A stretch of DNA of 64,000 bases from NCBI RefSeq assembly GCF_900177295.1, contig NZ_FWZX01000012.1, positions 1 through 64,000 of the forward strand, written 5' to 3'. The position numbers and the translations under genes were made by a program. The notes beneath the pieces are model-generated. The model was not told the DNA's origin. It did no database searches and saw only the letters and a list, made by a program, of their open reading frames with translations. Source of the stretch: Tistlia consotensis USBA 355 (GTDB taxonomy: Bacteria; Pseudomonadota; Alphaproteobacteria; Kiloniellales; DSM-21159). This document shows positions 56,648 to 64,000 of this stretch, piece after piece (within the stretch, counting starts at the first letter, position 1; each line of letters opens with the position of its first letter).

Positions 56648-57523
56648 GTGACCGAAATCGTCGTCAAGGACCTGTTCAAGGACTACGACCGCGTTCCGGT
56701 GCTGGAGCGCGTCAACCTGACGCTGACCGACCACGAGTTCTGTGTCGTGCTCGGCCCCTCGGGCGCCGGCAAGACCACCTTCCTGCGCCTGCTGCTCAGC
56801 CAGGAGACGCCGACCCGCGGCTCGATCGAGATCGACGGCAGGCCGATCGCCCCGGAGCCGGAGGCCGACCGCGGCGTGGTCTTCCAGCGCTACTCGGTCT
56901 TCCCGCACAAGACCGTGCTGCACAACGTCATGATCGGGCCGGAGCTGACGCGCAGCCGCTTCCTCGGCCGGCTGTTCGGCAAGGCCCGGCGCGAGCTCGA
57001 GGAGAAGGCGCGCGGCCTGCTCGGGCAGGTCGGCCTGGCCGACGCGGTCGACAAGTACCCCGTGCAGCTGTCCGGCGGCATGCAGCAGCGCCTGGCGATC
57101 GCCCAGGCGCTGATCATGGAGCCGAAGGTCCTGCTGCTCGACGAGCCCTTCGGCGCGCTCGACCAGAGCACCAAGAAGTCGATGCACGGGCTGATCCTCG
57201 ACCTCTGGCGGGCCAACCGGATGATCATCATCATGGTCACCCACGACATCCAGGAGGCCTTCACCCTGGGCACGCGGGTGCTGATGATCGACAAGGTGCG
57301 CCACGACCCGCAGGCGCCGGAGGCCTACGGCTCGACGATCACCCAGCACCTGCGGCTCGATCCGCAGCGCAAGCCCTCGCTCGGCCTCGCCGGCGCCGAG
57401 GAGAGCCGCACGATGCAGGACATCTTCCGCTCCTGGGCGGACCGCATGGGCCCGGCCGTCGTCGCCGACCCGGCCGACGAGCCGCCGAGGCAGCCCGAGC
57501 TGCTGTGCCACGCCGGCGAGTGA
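56648..57523 (+). CDS. ABC transporter ATP-binding protein
   Basis: A 291-residue ATPase. Walker A GPSGAGKTT, Q-loop GVVFQRYSVFPHKTVLHNVM, signature QLSGGMQQRLAIAQAL, Walker B KVLLLDEPFGALDQ and H-loop MVTHDIQEA are intact. GTG 56648 has AAGGAG 6 nt upstream. A C-terminal extension of about 60 residues (YGSTITQHLRLDPQRKPSLG) is typical of the ATPases that work with urea-carboxylase-type binding proteins. It powers the adjacent permease. Confidence 0.93.
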   Translation: MTEIVVKDLFKDYDRVPVLERVNLTLTDHEFCVVLGPSGAGKTTFLRLLLSQETPTRGSIEIDGRPIAPEPEADRGVVFQRYSVFPHKTVLHNVMIGPELTRSRFLGRLFGKARRELEEKARGLLGQVGLADAVDKYPVQLSGGMQQRLAIAQALIMEPKVLLLDEPFGALDQSTKKSMHGLILDLWRANRMIIIMVTHDIQEAFTLGTRVLMIDKVRHDPQAPEAYGSTITQHLRLDPQRKPSLGLAGAEESRTMQDIFRSWADRMGPAVVADPADEPPRQPELLCHAGE

Positions 57524-57552
57524 GCGAGCGACGAGAGGAGCGGCTTTACGCG

Positions 57553-58593
57553 ATGCACGACCTCCAGGCCAACACCCGGAACCTCGACCGGCACGACCAG
57601 GCGGCGCGCCGCCTGGACTTCTCCGAGATCCCGCAGGTCGACATCGCCGGCCTGCGCGGCGGCGATCCCGCCGCGGCGGCAGCGGTCGGCGCGGCGCTGG
57701 CCGAGGCGATGGAGACCGTCGGCTTCGTCTACGTCACCGGCCACGGCATGCCCGGGAGCCAGCTCGACGCGACCTTCGAGGCGATGGCGCGCTACTTCGA
57801 GCGGCCCGAGGCGGAGAAGGCCGGCCTCGACATCCACAAGCTGGCGCGGCATCGCGGCTACGTGCCCTTCGAGGGCCTGCATGCCGACCCCCACGAGGGC
57901 GGCGCCGACCTGCAGGAGGCCTTCGAGCTCGGCCTCGAGCTGCCGGCCGACGACCCCGACTACCTGGCCGGCAACATGATGTACGGCCCCAACGTCTGGC
58001 CGGAGCGGCCGGCCGAGTTCAGGCCGGTGCTCTCGTCCTACCTCGACGGCGTGCACGCCATCGGCCGCCTGCTGTTCCACGGCATCGCGCTCGGCCTCGG
58101 GCTGCCCAAGGACTGGTTCGACGACAAGATCGGCAAGCCGATGATCCAGCTGCGCGCGATCCACTACCCGCAGCAGCCGCCCAGGGAGGTCGACGGCCGC
58201 CACATCGGCATCGGCGCGCACAGCGACTACGAGTGCTTCACCATCCTGGCCGCCAGCCAGCCCGGCCTGCAGGTCCGCAACCGGCGCGGCGAGTGGATCG
58301 ACGCCCCGCCCCTGCCCGGCGCCTTCATCATCAACATCGGCGACTGCATGGAGCGCTGGACCAACGGCCGGCTGGTCTCGACCGTGCACCGGGTGATCAA
58401 CCGCAGCGGCGCCGAGCGCTACAGCCTGGCCTTCTTCTTCGGCGCCGACTACGAGGCGACGATCGAGTGCCTGCCGACCTGCCAGGGCCCGGACAACCCG
58501 CCGAAGTACCCGCCGGTCAAGGCCGGCGACTGGACGACCAGCAACATCAAGGCGGCCTACACCTATCGGGCCAGCGAGGACGCCCGCAGGTGA
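57553..58593 (+). CDS. Isopenicillin N synthase-family 2OG-Fe(II) oxygenase
   Basis: A 346-residue oxygenase. DIOX_N region at 25-140 (IPQVDIAGLRGGDPAAAAAV and GFVYVTGHGMP). Iron ligands H-S-D in GIGAHSDYECFTIL and His in VSTVHRVINRSG; RYSLAFFF supplies the 2-oxoglutarate-binding Arg. The family includes ethylene-forming and guanidino-amino-acid hydroxylating enzymes. It follows the ABC transporter genes by 29 bp and overlaps the SDR start as GTGA, so it probably hydroxylates the imported compound. A second member lies at 59630. Confidence 0.9.
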   Translation: MHDLQANTRNLDRHDQAARRLDFSEIPQVDIAGLRGGDPAAAAAVGAALAEAMETVGFVYVTGHGMPGSQLDATFEAMARYFERPEAEKAGLDIHKLARHRGYVPFEGLHADPHEGGADLQEAFELGLELPADDPDYLAGNMMYGPNVWPERPAEFRPVLSSYLDGVHAIGRLLFHGIALGLGLPKDWFDDKIGKPMIQLRAIHYPQQPPREVDGRHIGIGAHSDYECFTILAASQPGLQVRNRRGEWIDAPPLPGAFIINIGDCMERWTNGRLVSTVHRVINRSGAERYSLAFFFGADYEATIECLPTCQGPDNPPKYPPVKAGDWTTSNIKAAYTYRASEDARR

Positions 58594-59414
58594 GCAGCCT
58601 CTCGGGTCGGGCGGTGGTCGTCACCGGCGCCGCCAGAGGCATCGGCCTCGTGATCGCGGAGACCCTGGCCGCCCGCGGCGCAGCGGTCATCGGGCTCGAC
58701 CTCGCGGAGCCGTCACGTCCCTCGACAGGCTCGGGACGAAGCCCGGATCCGGGCGAGCTCTCAGGTTCGCTTCGTCCCGAGCCTGTCGAGGGACGTGGGA
58801 GCGCCCCCGGCGCCGGAATCGACTTCCTCGCCTGCGACGTGACCGACGAGGCGGCGATGGTCGCCGCCTTCGAGGTCGCCCGGCAGCGCCTCGGCCGAAT
58901 CGACGGCCTGGTCTGCAACGCCGGCGTCGTGCTCGAGAAGCCGCTGGTCGAGACCAGCGCCGCCGAGTTCGACCGGGTCGTCGCGGTCAACCTGCGCGGC
59001 GTCTTCCTGGCCGCCCGCGAGGCGGCGCGCCGCTTCTCCTGGGACCCGGCCGAGGGCGAGGCCGCCAAGCCGCGCCTGGTCGCCATCGCCTCGGAGCTCG
59101 CGCACCTCGGCCGCGTCGACTATTCGGCCTATTGCGCCAGCAAGGGCGGCGTGATCAGCCTGACCCGCGCGCTCGCCCGCGAGCTGGCCCCGGCCGTGCT
59201 GGTCAATGCCGTGGCGCCCGGCCCGACCGACACCGAGATGCTGCGCCGCGAATCCCAGTATCCCGACCTCAAGGCCCACGGCACCGGCATCCCGCTCGGC
59301 CGCATCGGCCGCCCCGAGGACGTCGCCGGCGCCGTCGCCTTCCTGCTCGGCCCGGACGCCAGCTACCTGACCGGCACGGTCATCGACGTCAACGGCGGCG
59401 CGGCGATGTACTAG
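58590..59414 (+). CDS. SDR family oxidoreductase interrupted in frame by a palindromic repeat
   Basis: A 274-residue SDR: TGAARGIGLVIAETLAARGA, then VIGLDLAEP, NAGVVLEKPLVE, YSAYCASKGGVISLTRALAR with YxxxK, and YLTGTVIDVNGGAAMY. Between strand 2 (LDLAEP) and the next strand (DFLACDVTDEAAM) sits an extra ~28 residues rich in Pro, Ser, Gly and Arg (PSTGSGR and LRPEPVEGR). That stretch is encoded by an 84-bp palindromic element. Without it the protein has the normal ~246 residues. The frame is kept, and the insert falls in a surface loop, so the enzyme may remain active. The GTG start overlaps the oxygenase stop. Confidence 0.9.
   Translation: MSSLSGRAVVVTGAARGIGLVIAETLAARGAAVIGLDLAEPSRPSTGSGRSPDPGELSGSLRPEPVEGRGSAPGAGIDFLACDVTDEAAMVAAFEVARQRLGRIDGLVCNAGVVLEKPLVETSAAEFDRVVAVNLRGVFLAAREAARRFSWDPAEGEAAKPRLVAIASELAHLGRVDYSAYCASKGGVISLTRALARELAPAVLVNAVAPGPTDTEMLRRESQYPDLKAHGTGIPLGRIGRPEDVAGAVAFLLGPDASYLTGTVIDVNGGAAMY
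58714..58797. repeat. 84-bp perfect palindromic repeat inside a coding region
   Basis: Arms 58714-58742 and 58769-58797 are exact inverse copies (29 bp) separated by 26 bp. The arm core CTCGACAGGCTCGGGACGAA is identical to that of the intergenic repeat at 28090. Length 84 is a multiple of three and no stop occurs in the coding frame. This is a mobile REP-like element that became part of a protein, as with Rickettsia palindromic elements. Confidence 0.92.
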
Positions 59415-59427
59415 CGGACAACCACCC

Positions 59428-59612
59428 GTTCTCATGCCGTCATCCCGGAAGCCGCTTTGCCCGGCAGCTCTGCTGCCGTCGACAAAGCGAGCTGTCCGGG
59501 ACCCAGGGGCCACAGGCCGCAGCGGGACGACCCTGGATCCCGGGTCGCAAGGCTCGCCACCCGAAAGCCTGACGGCTTTCGGGCTCGCCTAGCGCCCGGG
59601 ATGACGAGAGAA
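59428..59612. repeat. Dispersed intergenic repeat between convergent genes
   Basis: The segment begins GTCATCCCGGAAG and ends CGCCCGGGATGACG, inverted ends typical of intergenic repeats in alphaproteobacteria. Inside are CCGGGACCCAGGGG and its near-inverse CCCTGGATCCCGGG. It lies between the SDR stop and the convergent oxygenase stop, so it probably also ends transcription. Confidence 0.75.
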
Positions 59613-59629
59613 GATTTGGGCGAGGTAAA

Positions 59630-60694
59630 TCAGCCCGCTTTGCGCTCCTGCTCGAAGCGGCCGAACTCGTTGAGGCCGCGGGAGCCCTCGGGCAGCTGGA
59701 CGCTGCCGTCCTTCAGGCCATCGATCAGGTAGCCGAAGGTCTGCATGGTCTGGCCGACCAGGTGGTCGCCGGCGCTGAGCGCCGGATAGCGCGGCGGATT
59801 CTCCGGACCGACGAGATCGGGGTGCGGCGCGACCACCGTGTCGTAGTCGGTCGCGAAGAACATCGGGAAGGAGTAGCGCTCCTCGGTGACCTGCCGGACC
59901 CGGTGGCTGGTCGCGACGTAGGCGCCGTTCGACCAGGCCTCCAGCATGTCGCCGATGTTGATCACGAAGGCGCCCGGGATCGGCGGCACCTCGATCCACT
60001 CGCCGTCGCCGTTGATGACCTGCAGGCCCGGTGCGGTCGGCAGCAGGATGGTGAAGCACTCGTAGTCGGTATGGCCGCCGATGCCCATGACGTTGGCGCG
60101 CTCGGACTCGGGCAGCGAGTCGATCGGCGGATAGTGGACCAGGCGCAGCTGGGTCGTCGGCTTGGTGACGTGCTGGGCGAAGGCCTCCTCCGGCAGGCCC
60201 AGGCCGAGGGCGAAGCCGCGGATCAGCGTCTTGCCGAGGTCCAGCGCCGCGGCATAGTAGGCCGTGACCTGGCGGTCGAAGCCCTCGACCTCGGCCGGCC
60301 AGACGTTGGGGCCGAGCATACGGTTGCCGGCAAGGTAGTCGGGATCGTCGGCCGGCAGGTCGAGCGCCGTGTCGAAGGCCTCCTTGAGGTCGTCGCCGTA
60401 GCCGTAGAAGCGCTCCTCGCCGCGCGGCACGTAGCCCCGGTGGTTGCTCGAGCGGCCGATGTAGTAGCGCTGCTTGGTCTCGGCCGGCAGGGCGAAGAGG
60501 CGCCGGGCCGCGTCGAGCAGCCCCTCGATGGTCGCCTCGGGGATGCCGTGGCCGACGACGTAGAGGAAGCCGACCTCGCGGCCGACGCGGGCGAGCTCGG
60601 CGGCGGTCGCGCGGCGCAGGGCCGGATCCCCGGAACGCAGCCCCGAGACGTCGACGACCGGGACGGACTGGAAGGCGGTGCGGGCCTCTGCCAT
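59630..60694 (-). CDS. Isopenicillin N synthase-family 2OG-Fe(II) oxygenase (second copy)
   Basis: A 354-residue oxygenase related to the one at 57553. It shows VPVVDVSGLRSGDPALRRAT, GFLYVVGHGIPEAT, GIGGHTDYECFTILLPTAPG (HxD), ATSHRVRQV (distal His) and ERYSFPMFF (2OG Arg). AGGGA lies about 9 nt before ATG 60694. A LysR gene lies upstream on the same strand with its stop 50 bp before this ATG, so the two may be co-transcribed. Substrate unknown; local duplication is suggested by the paralogue 1 kb away. Confidence 0.9.
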   Translation of the reverse strand: MAEARTAFQSVPVVDVSGLRSGDPALRRATAAELARVGREVGFLYVVGHGIPEATIEGLLDAARRLFALPAETKQRYYIGRSSNHRGYVPRGEERFYGYGDDLKEAFDTALDLPADDPDYLAGNRMLGPNVWPAEVEGFDRQVTAYYAAALDLGKTLIRGFALGLGLPEEAFAQHVTKPTTQLRLVHYPPIDSLPESERANVMGIGGHTDYECFTILLPTAPGLQVINGDGEWIEVPPIPGAFVINIGDMLEAWSNGAYVATSHRVRQVTEERYSFPMFFATDYDTVVAPHPDLVGPENPPRYPALSAGDHLVGQTMQTFGYLIDGLKDGSVQLPEGSRGLNEFGRFEQERKAG

Positions 60695-60744
60695 GGGAGC
60701 TTCCCTCGGCCGGCGGCACGGCACCCGAATGCGCGGAGGCGATC

Positions 60745-61665
60745 CTAGGGCTTCACTTTGACGTTCTCAAGAGAATTGTTCGCCGCGAAGAGATCCTCGA
60801 GGAAGGCCTCGAGCACCGGGGTGCGCGCCGCGCCGCTGCGCAGGGCCAGCTGCATCGGCAGGGTCTGGCGGTAGTCGGCGGGCCGGATCGCCCGCATCCG
60901 GCCCTGCCTCACCCACTGCGCGGCGAAGTGGTCGGGCAGGAAGCCGAGGTAGGCGCCCGACAGCACCAGGGTCGCCTGCGCCTCCATGTTGTCGACCGTC
61001 GCGGCCTGGGCCGCGGCGCCGATCAGCGTCAGGTCGCGCTCCAGGTCGAAGCTGCGGCCGACCAGCGGCGCGGTCGCCACCGCGACGTTGGAGATCGCGG
61101 CGTCGGGCCGGTCGAAGAAGGCATGGCCGGCGGCGCAGTAGAGGCTGTGGCGCTCGCCGTAGAGCGGGCTGTAGGCCAGCCCCGCGACCTTGCGCGGAAA
61201 GGCCCCGATCGCCGCGTTGAGGCGGCTGTCGAGCAGGGCGGCGGTCAGCTCGCCCGGCTCGTCGACGGTCAGGCTGACGTGGACCTCGGCGTCGCGCCCG
61301 GCGAAGCGCCGCATCGCCTCGCTGAGCGGCGCGCGCGGGTCGCTCAGCGTGTTGTCGTTGACCCCGAGCCGCAGCTCGCCGGACAGGCGGTCGCGCAGCG
61401 CCGCGGCCTCGGCCCGGAAGTCCTCCATGGCCAGGAACAGGCGGCGCGCGGCGGCCTGCAGCTGGCGGCCCTTCCCGGTCAGGCGGAAGCCGCCGCGCCC
61501 GCGCTGGCACAGCACCACGCCGAGCCGCTTCTCCAGGTTGCCGAGGTGGATCGACAGGGTCGAGGCGGTCAGGCCGAGGTGCGCCTGGGCGCCGGCGAAG
61601 CCGTCGTGGTCGGCGATCGCCTGGAACACGCGCAGCAGGCGCAGGTCGATGGGATCGAGCTGCAA
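60745..61665 (-). CDS. LysR family transcriptional regulator
   Basis: A 306-residue LysR protein. Its helix-turn-helix region is LDPIDLRLLRVFQAIADHDG, then AGAQAHLGLTASTLSIHLGN. The effector domain spans about 90-300. The start is TTG 61665, supported by GGGAG at 6 nt; no ATG is available before the DNA-binding domain. It is divergent from the creatininase/permease pair and upstream of the second oxygenase gene, so it may regulate both sides. Confidence 0.9.
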   Translation of the reverse strand: MQLDPIDLRLLRVFQAIADHDGFAGAQAHLGLTASTLSIHLGNLEKRLGVVLCQRGRGGFRLTGKGRQLQAAARRLFLAMEDFRAEAAALRDRLSGELRLGVNDNTLSDPRAPLSEAMRRFAGRDAEVHVSLTVDEPGELTAALLDSRLNAAIGAFPRKVAGLAYSPLYGERHSLYCAAGHAFFDRPDAAISNVAVATAPLVGRSFDLERDLTLIGAAAQAATVDNMEAQATLVLSGAYLGFLPDHFAAQWVRQGRMRAIRPADYRQTLPMQLALRSGAARTPVLEAFLEDLFAANNSLENVKVKP

Positions 61666-61685
61666 GGGCGGCTCCCGATCGTTGT

Positions 61686-61701
61686 TTTGATATTTTTCAA
61701 A
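61686..61701. promoter_or_regulatory. LysR operator candidate TTTGA-N6-TCAAA
   Basis: TTTGA (61686-61690) and TCAAA (61697-61701) form a dyad in a markedly AT-rich stretch (61682-61725) just upstream of the LysR TTG start and facing the divergent creatininase gene. The form fits the T-N11-A type of LysR site. Confidence 0.5.
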
Positions 61702-61865
61702 GTAAAGGTGAAACCTCGACTATGTAAAGCCGCCGCGGGGCCGCCTACCCTGCGCCCAGCTTCCGCCGCCGCGGTCCCGGACAACCAGACGGTTCGGTCG
61801 CCCGGATGCGCAACAGGCCGCGGCGCGGAAGCGGGGCATCGAGGGAACGGACAGGAGGTCGAGGC

Positions 61866-62651
61866 TTGCGCGACACGGTGATGATGTCGGAGATGAGCTG
61901 GTCGGAGTACGACCGGCGGCTCAAGGACGGCGCCCTGCTGCTGCTGCCCTGCGGCACCATCGAGCAGCACGCCCATCACCTGCCGCTCGGCGTCGACAAG
62001 CTGCTGCCGACCCGGGTCTGCCAGGAGGTCGCGGGCCGGCTCGGCGCGATCGTCGCCGATCCCATCGTCTATGGCTGCAAGTCGCAGCCGAAGATGGGCG
62101 GCGGCCAGGACTTCGTCGGCACGACCAGCCTGGACGGCGCGACCTACTTCAACGTCGTGCGCGACGTGCTGCGCGAGTTCATGCGCCACGGCGCGCGCCG
62201 GATCATCGTGGTCAACGGCCACTACGAGAACATGATGTTCATCATGGAGGGCATCGACCTGGCGCTGCGCGAGGCGCGCTACGACGACATCCGCGACGTC
62301 ACGGTCATGCGCCTGGAGTACTGGGACTACATCCGCGACGCGACCCTGGCGACGGTCTTCCCCGAGGGCTTCCCGGGCATGGCCCTGGAGCACGCGGCGG
62401 TCATCGAGACCTCGCTGATGCTGCACTTCTTCCCGGACCTGGTCGACCTGAGCCGGATGCCGGAGGACGAGGCGCCGGCGGCCTTCCCGGCCTACGAGAT
62501 CTTCCCCTCGGGCAAGCGCTGGGTGCCGCCCAGCGGCTCGCTCTCGCCGGCCAGGGGCGCCAGCGCGGAGAATGGTAGGCTGATCGCCGATGACAGCGTG
62601 TCGGGCATCGTGCGCGACATCGCGGCCGAGTTCGCCGTCGCGCCGCGCTGA
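61866..62651 (+). CDS. Creatininase family amidohydrolase (second copy)
   Basis: A 261-residue creatininase-family protein with CGTIEQHAHHLPLGVDKLLP (Glu, His, Asp ligands), VVNGHYENMMF and EHAAVIETSLMLHF. It is nearer to classical creatinine amidohydrolase than the copy at 53839. TTG 61866 is chosen because AGGAGG lies 7 nt upstream; GTG 61878 or ATG 61881 are alternatives. A DMT permease follows 8 bp downstream and may import or export the same compound. Divergent LysR control is likely. Confidence 0.87.
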   Translation: MRDTVMMSEMSWSEYDRRLKDGALLLLPCGTIEQHAHHLPLGVDKLLPTRVCQEVAGRLGAIVADPIVYGCKSQPKMGGGQDFVGTTSLDGATYFNVVRDVLREFMRHGARRIIVVNGHYENMMFIMEGIDLALREARYDDIRDVTVMRLEYWDYIRDATLATVFPEGFPGMALEHAAVIETSLMLHFFPDLVDLSRMPEDEAPAAFPAYEIFPSGKRWVPPSGSLSPARGASAENGRLIADDSVSGIVRDIAAEFAVAPR

Positions 62652-62659
62652 GCGGCGCC

Positions 62660-63544
62660 ATGGAGCTCTACGGCCTGCTCGGCGCCGGCGCACTGGGCCT
62701 GGCCGACTTCGCCGCCCGCTTCACCAGCCGTGCCCTCGGGCCGCTGCAGGTCGCCGCGGCCATGCTGCTGGCCGGCTGCCTGATCTTCGGGGTCGCGGCG
62801 CTGGGCCTCGGCCTCGGCTTCCCGCACGGCGGCCTCCAGCTCGGCTCCGCGGTCGCCTCGGGCGGCGTCTCGGCGCTCGGCATGATGGCCTTCTACACGG
62901 CGCTCGCCCTCGGCCAGATCACCTACGTGATCCCGCTGGCCGCGACCTATCCGATCTGGGCCGTGCTCTACGGCGCGCTCTTCCAGGGCCTGGCGGTGAC
63001 GCCGCCGCTCGCCGCCGCCTGCGCCGTCACCCTGGCCGGCGGCTGGCTGGTCGCGGCCTACGGCGAGATCGGCCGGACGGAGGAGCGCGCGCCGGTCGAG
63101 GCGGCGCGGGAGCCGGCGGGCCGGCGCCTGCTGGTCGTCGCCTGCGCGCTGGCCGCCGGCCTGTTCATGGTCGTCTCGGTCTATCTCGCGGGCCCGGCGA
63201 CCGCCGGCAGCTCGCAGATCGGCACTCTGGCGGTCGCGCGCGGCGCCGCCGCGGCGACCATCGTCCCGCTGCTGCTGCTGAGGCCCCGGCCGCTGCCGGC
63301 CGGCTCGGCCCGCTGGCTGCCGGTGATCGCCCTGCAGGGCCTGCTCGACGGCGTCGGGGTCTTCGCGCTCTACGCCGCGACGGCGGTGCCCGAGGGCGCC
63401 TTCGGGGTGGTGATCTCCTCGGCCTTCGGCGTCGTCACCGTGCTGCTCGGCCGCACCCTGCTGCGCGAGCGGGTCAACGCCCGCCAGTGGCTCGGCATCC
63501 TGCTCGCCATGGGCGGCGCCCTCTCGCTGACCGCCCTGAGCTGA
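62660..63544 (+). CDS. EamA/DMT family transporter
   Basis: A 294-residue permease with about ten hydrophobic segments and the two EamA repeats (ALGLADFAARFTSRALGPLQ onward, and FMVVSVYLAGPATAGSSQIG onward). ALGQITYVIPLAATYPIWAV is a typical family motif. It lies 8 bp after the creatininase gene, suggesting an operon and a role in moving its substrate or product. Confidence 0.88.
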   Translation: MELYGLLGAGALGLADFAARFTSRALGPLQVAAAMLLAGCLIFGVAALGLGLGFPHGGLQLGSAVASGGVSALGMMAFYTALALGQITYVIPLAATYPIWAVLYGALFQGLAVTPPLAAACAVTLAGGWLVAAYGEIGRTEERAPVEAAREPAGRRLLVVACALAAGLFMVVSVYLAGPATAGSSQIGTLAVARGAAAATIVPLLLLRPRPLPAGSARWLPVIALQGLLDGVGVFALYAATAVPEGAFGVVISSAFGVVTVLLGRTLLRERVNARQWLGILLAMGGALSLTALS

Positions 63545-63548
63545 GGCC

Positions 63549-64000
63549 ATGAATCCGGACCGGGCGACCACGAACCACGAGCCCTGGCGCGACGCGCCGG
63601 TGCCGGCGGCCTACCAAGGCCTCTGGCGGCGCCTCTCGCTGATCCGGCCCGACGGCACGCGCGACGCGACGACCCTGGTGCTCTGGCTGCAGACGCCGGA
63701 ACACCACGCCGACCTGCGCATCCCGGCCGACCGCCCCGACCTGACCGGCGCCGCCGGCCTCGACGAGCTGGACATTCCCGATCTGCTGGCGCTGGCCCGC
63801 CAGGAAGGCTTCGCCGGCGGCCAGCAGTACCGCACCGGCCAGCTGGCGTGGCGGCGGGTGATCGATTTCGCGCCCTCCGACGGCCCGCCGGACGAAGGCA
63901 TCATGGAAGCCACCGGCCCGGGCCGCTTCACCGAGACCGGCCTGCACGTCGCCTATGGCGAGGACTGGCTGCGCGAGGACGGCGCCGAGGGCCCCTTCGC
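63549..64000 (+). CDS. Hypothetical protein, N-terminal part (runs off window)
   Basis: An open frame from ATG 63549 to the window edge (150 complete codons). It starts MNPDRATTNHEPWRDAPVPA and contains YQGLWRRLSLIRPDGTRDAT, VLWLQTPEHHADLRIPADRP and LAWRRVIDFAPSDGPPDEGI. Codon use matches neighbouring genes. The mix of Trp/His and short beta-like segments suggests a lipocalin-like or small-molecule-binding barrel, but I do not recognise it with confidence. It begins 4 bp after the DMT transporter stop and is probably in the same operon. Confidence 0.75.
   Translation, partial: MNPDRATTNHEPWRDAPVPAAYQGLWRRLSLIRPDGTRDATTLVLWLQTPEHHADLRIPADRPDLTGAAGLDELDIPDLLALARQEGFAGGQQYRTGQLAWRRVIDFAPSDGPPDEGIMEATGPGRFTETGLHVAYGEDWLREDGAEGPF

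Overview
The window is GC-rich (about 70 percent by eye), densely packed chromosomal DNA of an alphaproteobacterial type. Support for that comes from the transporter content (TAXI-TRAP, DctPQM-TRAP, glycine-betaine ABC with a double-length permease, urea-carboxylase-type ABC), the GcvT-fused dimethylglycine-dehydrogenase-like protein, an alphaproteobacterial-style IS5 transposase, Kup, LemA and a bc1-type Rieske protein. A marine or soil Rhodospirillales-like organism is the best guess; no rRNA, tRNA or CRISPR is visible, so placement is inference.

Layout. 1-330: end of an IS5-like element, abutting the stop codon of a gamma-butyrobetaine-dioxygenase-like gene. 332-9061 (minus): catabolic operon of thiolase, DUF35 partner, enoyl-CoA hydratase, TAXI-TRAP transporter, two family III CoA-transferase subunits and the dioxygenase, with a divergent LysR gene. 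10294-17507 (minus): second catabolic operon with DctPQM TRAP transporter, three SDRs and a KstD-like flavoprotein, faced by a GntR regulator and a GST gene. 19311-24524: maiA, a CBS protein, a TSUP permease, a ketopantoate-reductase-like gene, then a threonine-rich leader peptide and hairpin ahead of a frameshifted short threonyl-tRNA-synthetase-like gene. 24672-32046: orphan ABC membrane domain, M20 amidohydrolase, class II aldolase, dienelactone hydrolase, LemA and a DUF2207 protein.

32057-42985: a quaternary-amine-type module: proXVW, two choline-kinase-like phosphotransferases, a DMGDH/GcvT fusion, a methyltransferase and a DeoR regulator. A matching 16-bp operator-like motif lies before both the proX operon and the methyltransferase, suggesting one regulon. 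An orphan MbtH gene follows. 43337-47153: metallo-beta-lactamase RNase, AMP/thymidine phosphorylase and PRPP synthase, overlapping ATGA by ATGA, preceded by an FNR/FixK-like box. 47181-51923: Rieske protein, Kup, two small membrane proteins and TerC.

52102-63544: a nitrogen-compound region. A type III glutamine-synthetase-like gene and a creatininase/urea-carboxylase-type ABC/2OG-dioxygenase/SDR operon diverge from a 315-bp gap carrying two convincing sigma-54 promoters in opposite directions. A second oxygenase/LysR/creatininase/DMT-permease set follows. A perfect palindromic repeat is inserted in frame in the SDR gene. The last gene (63549 onward) runs off the window.
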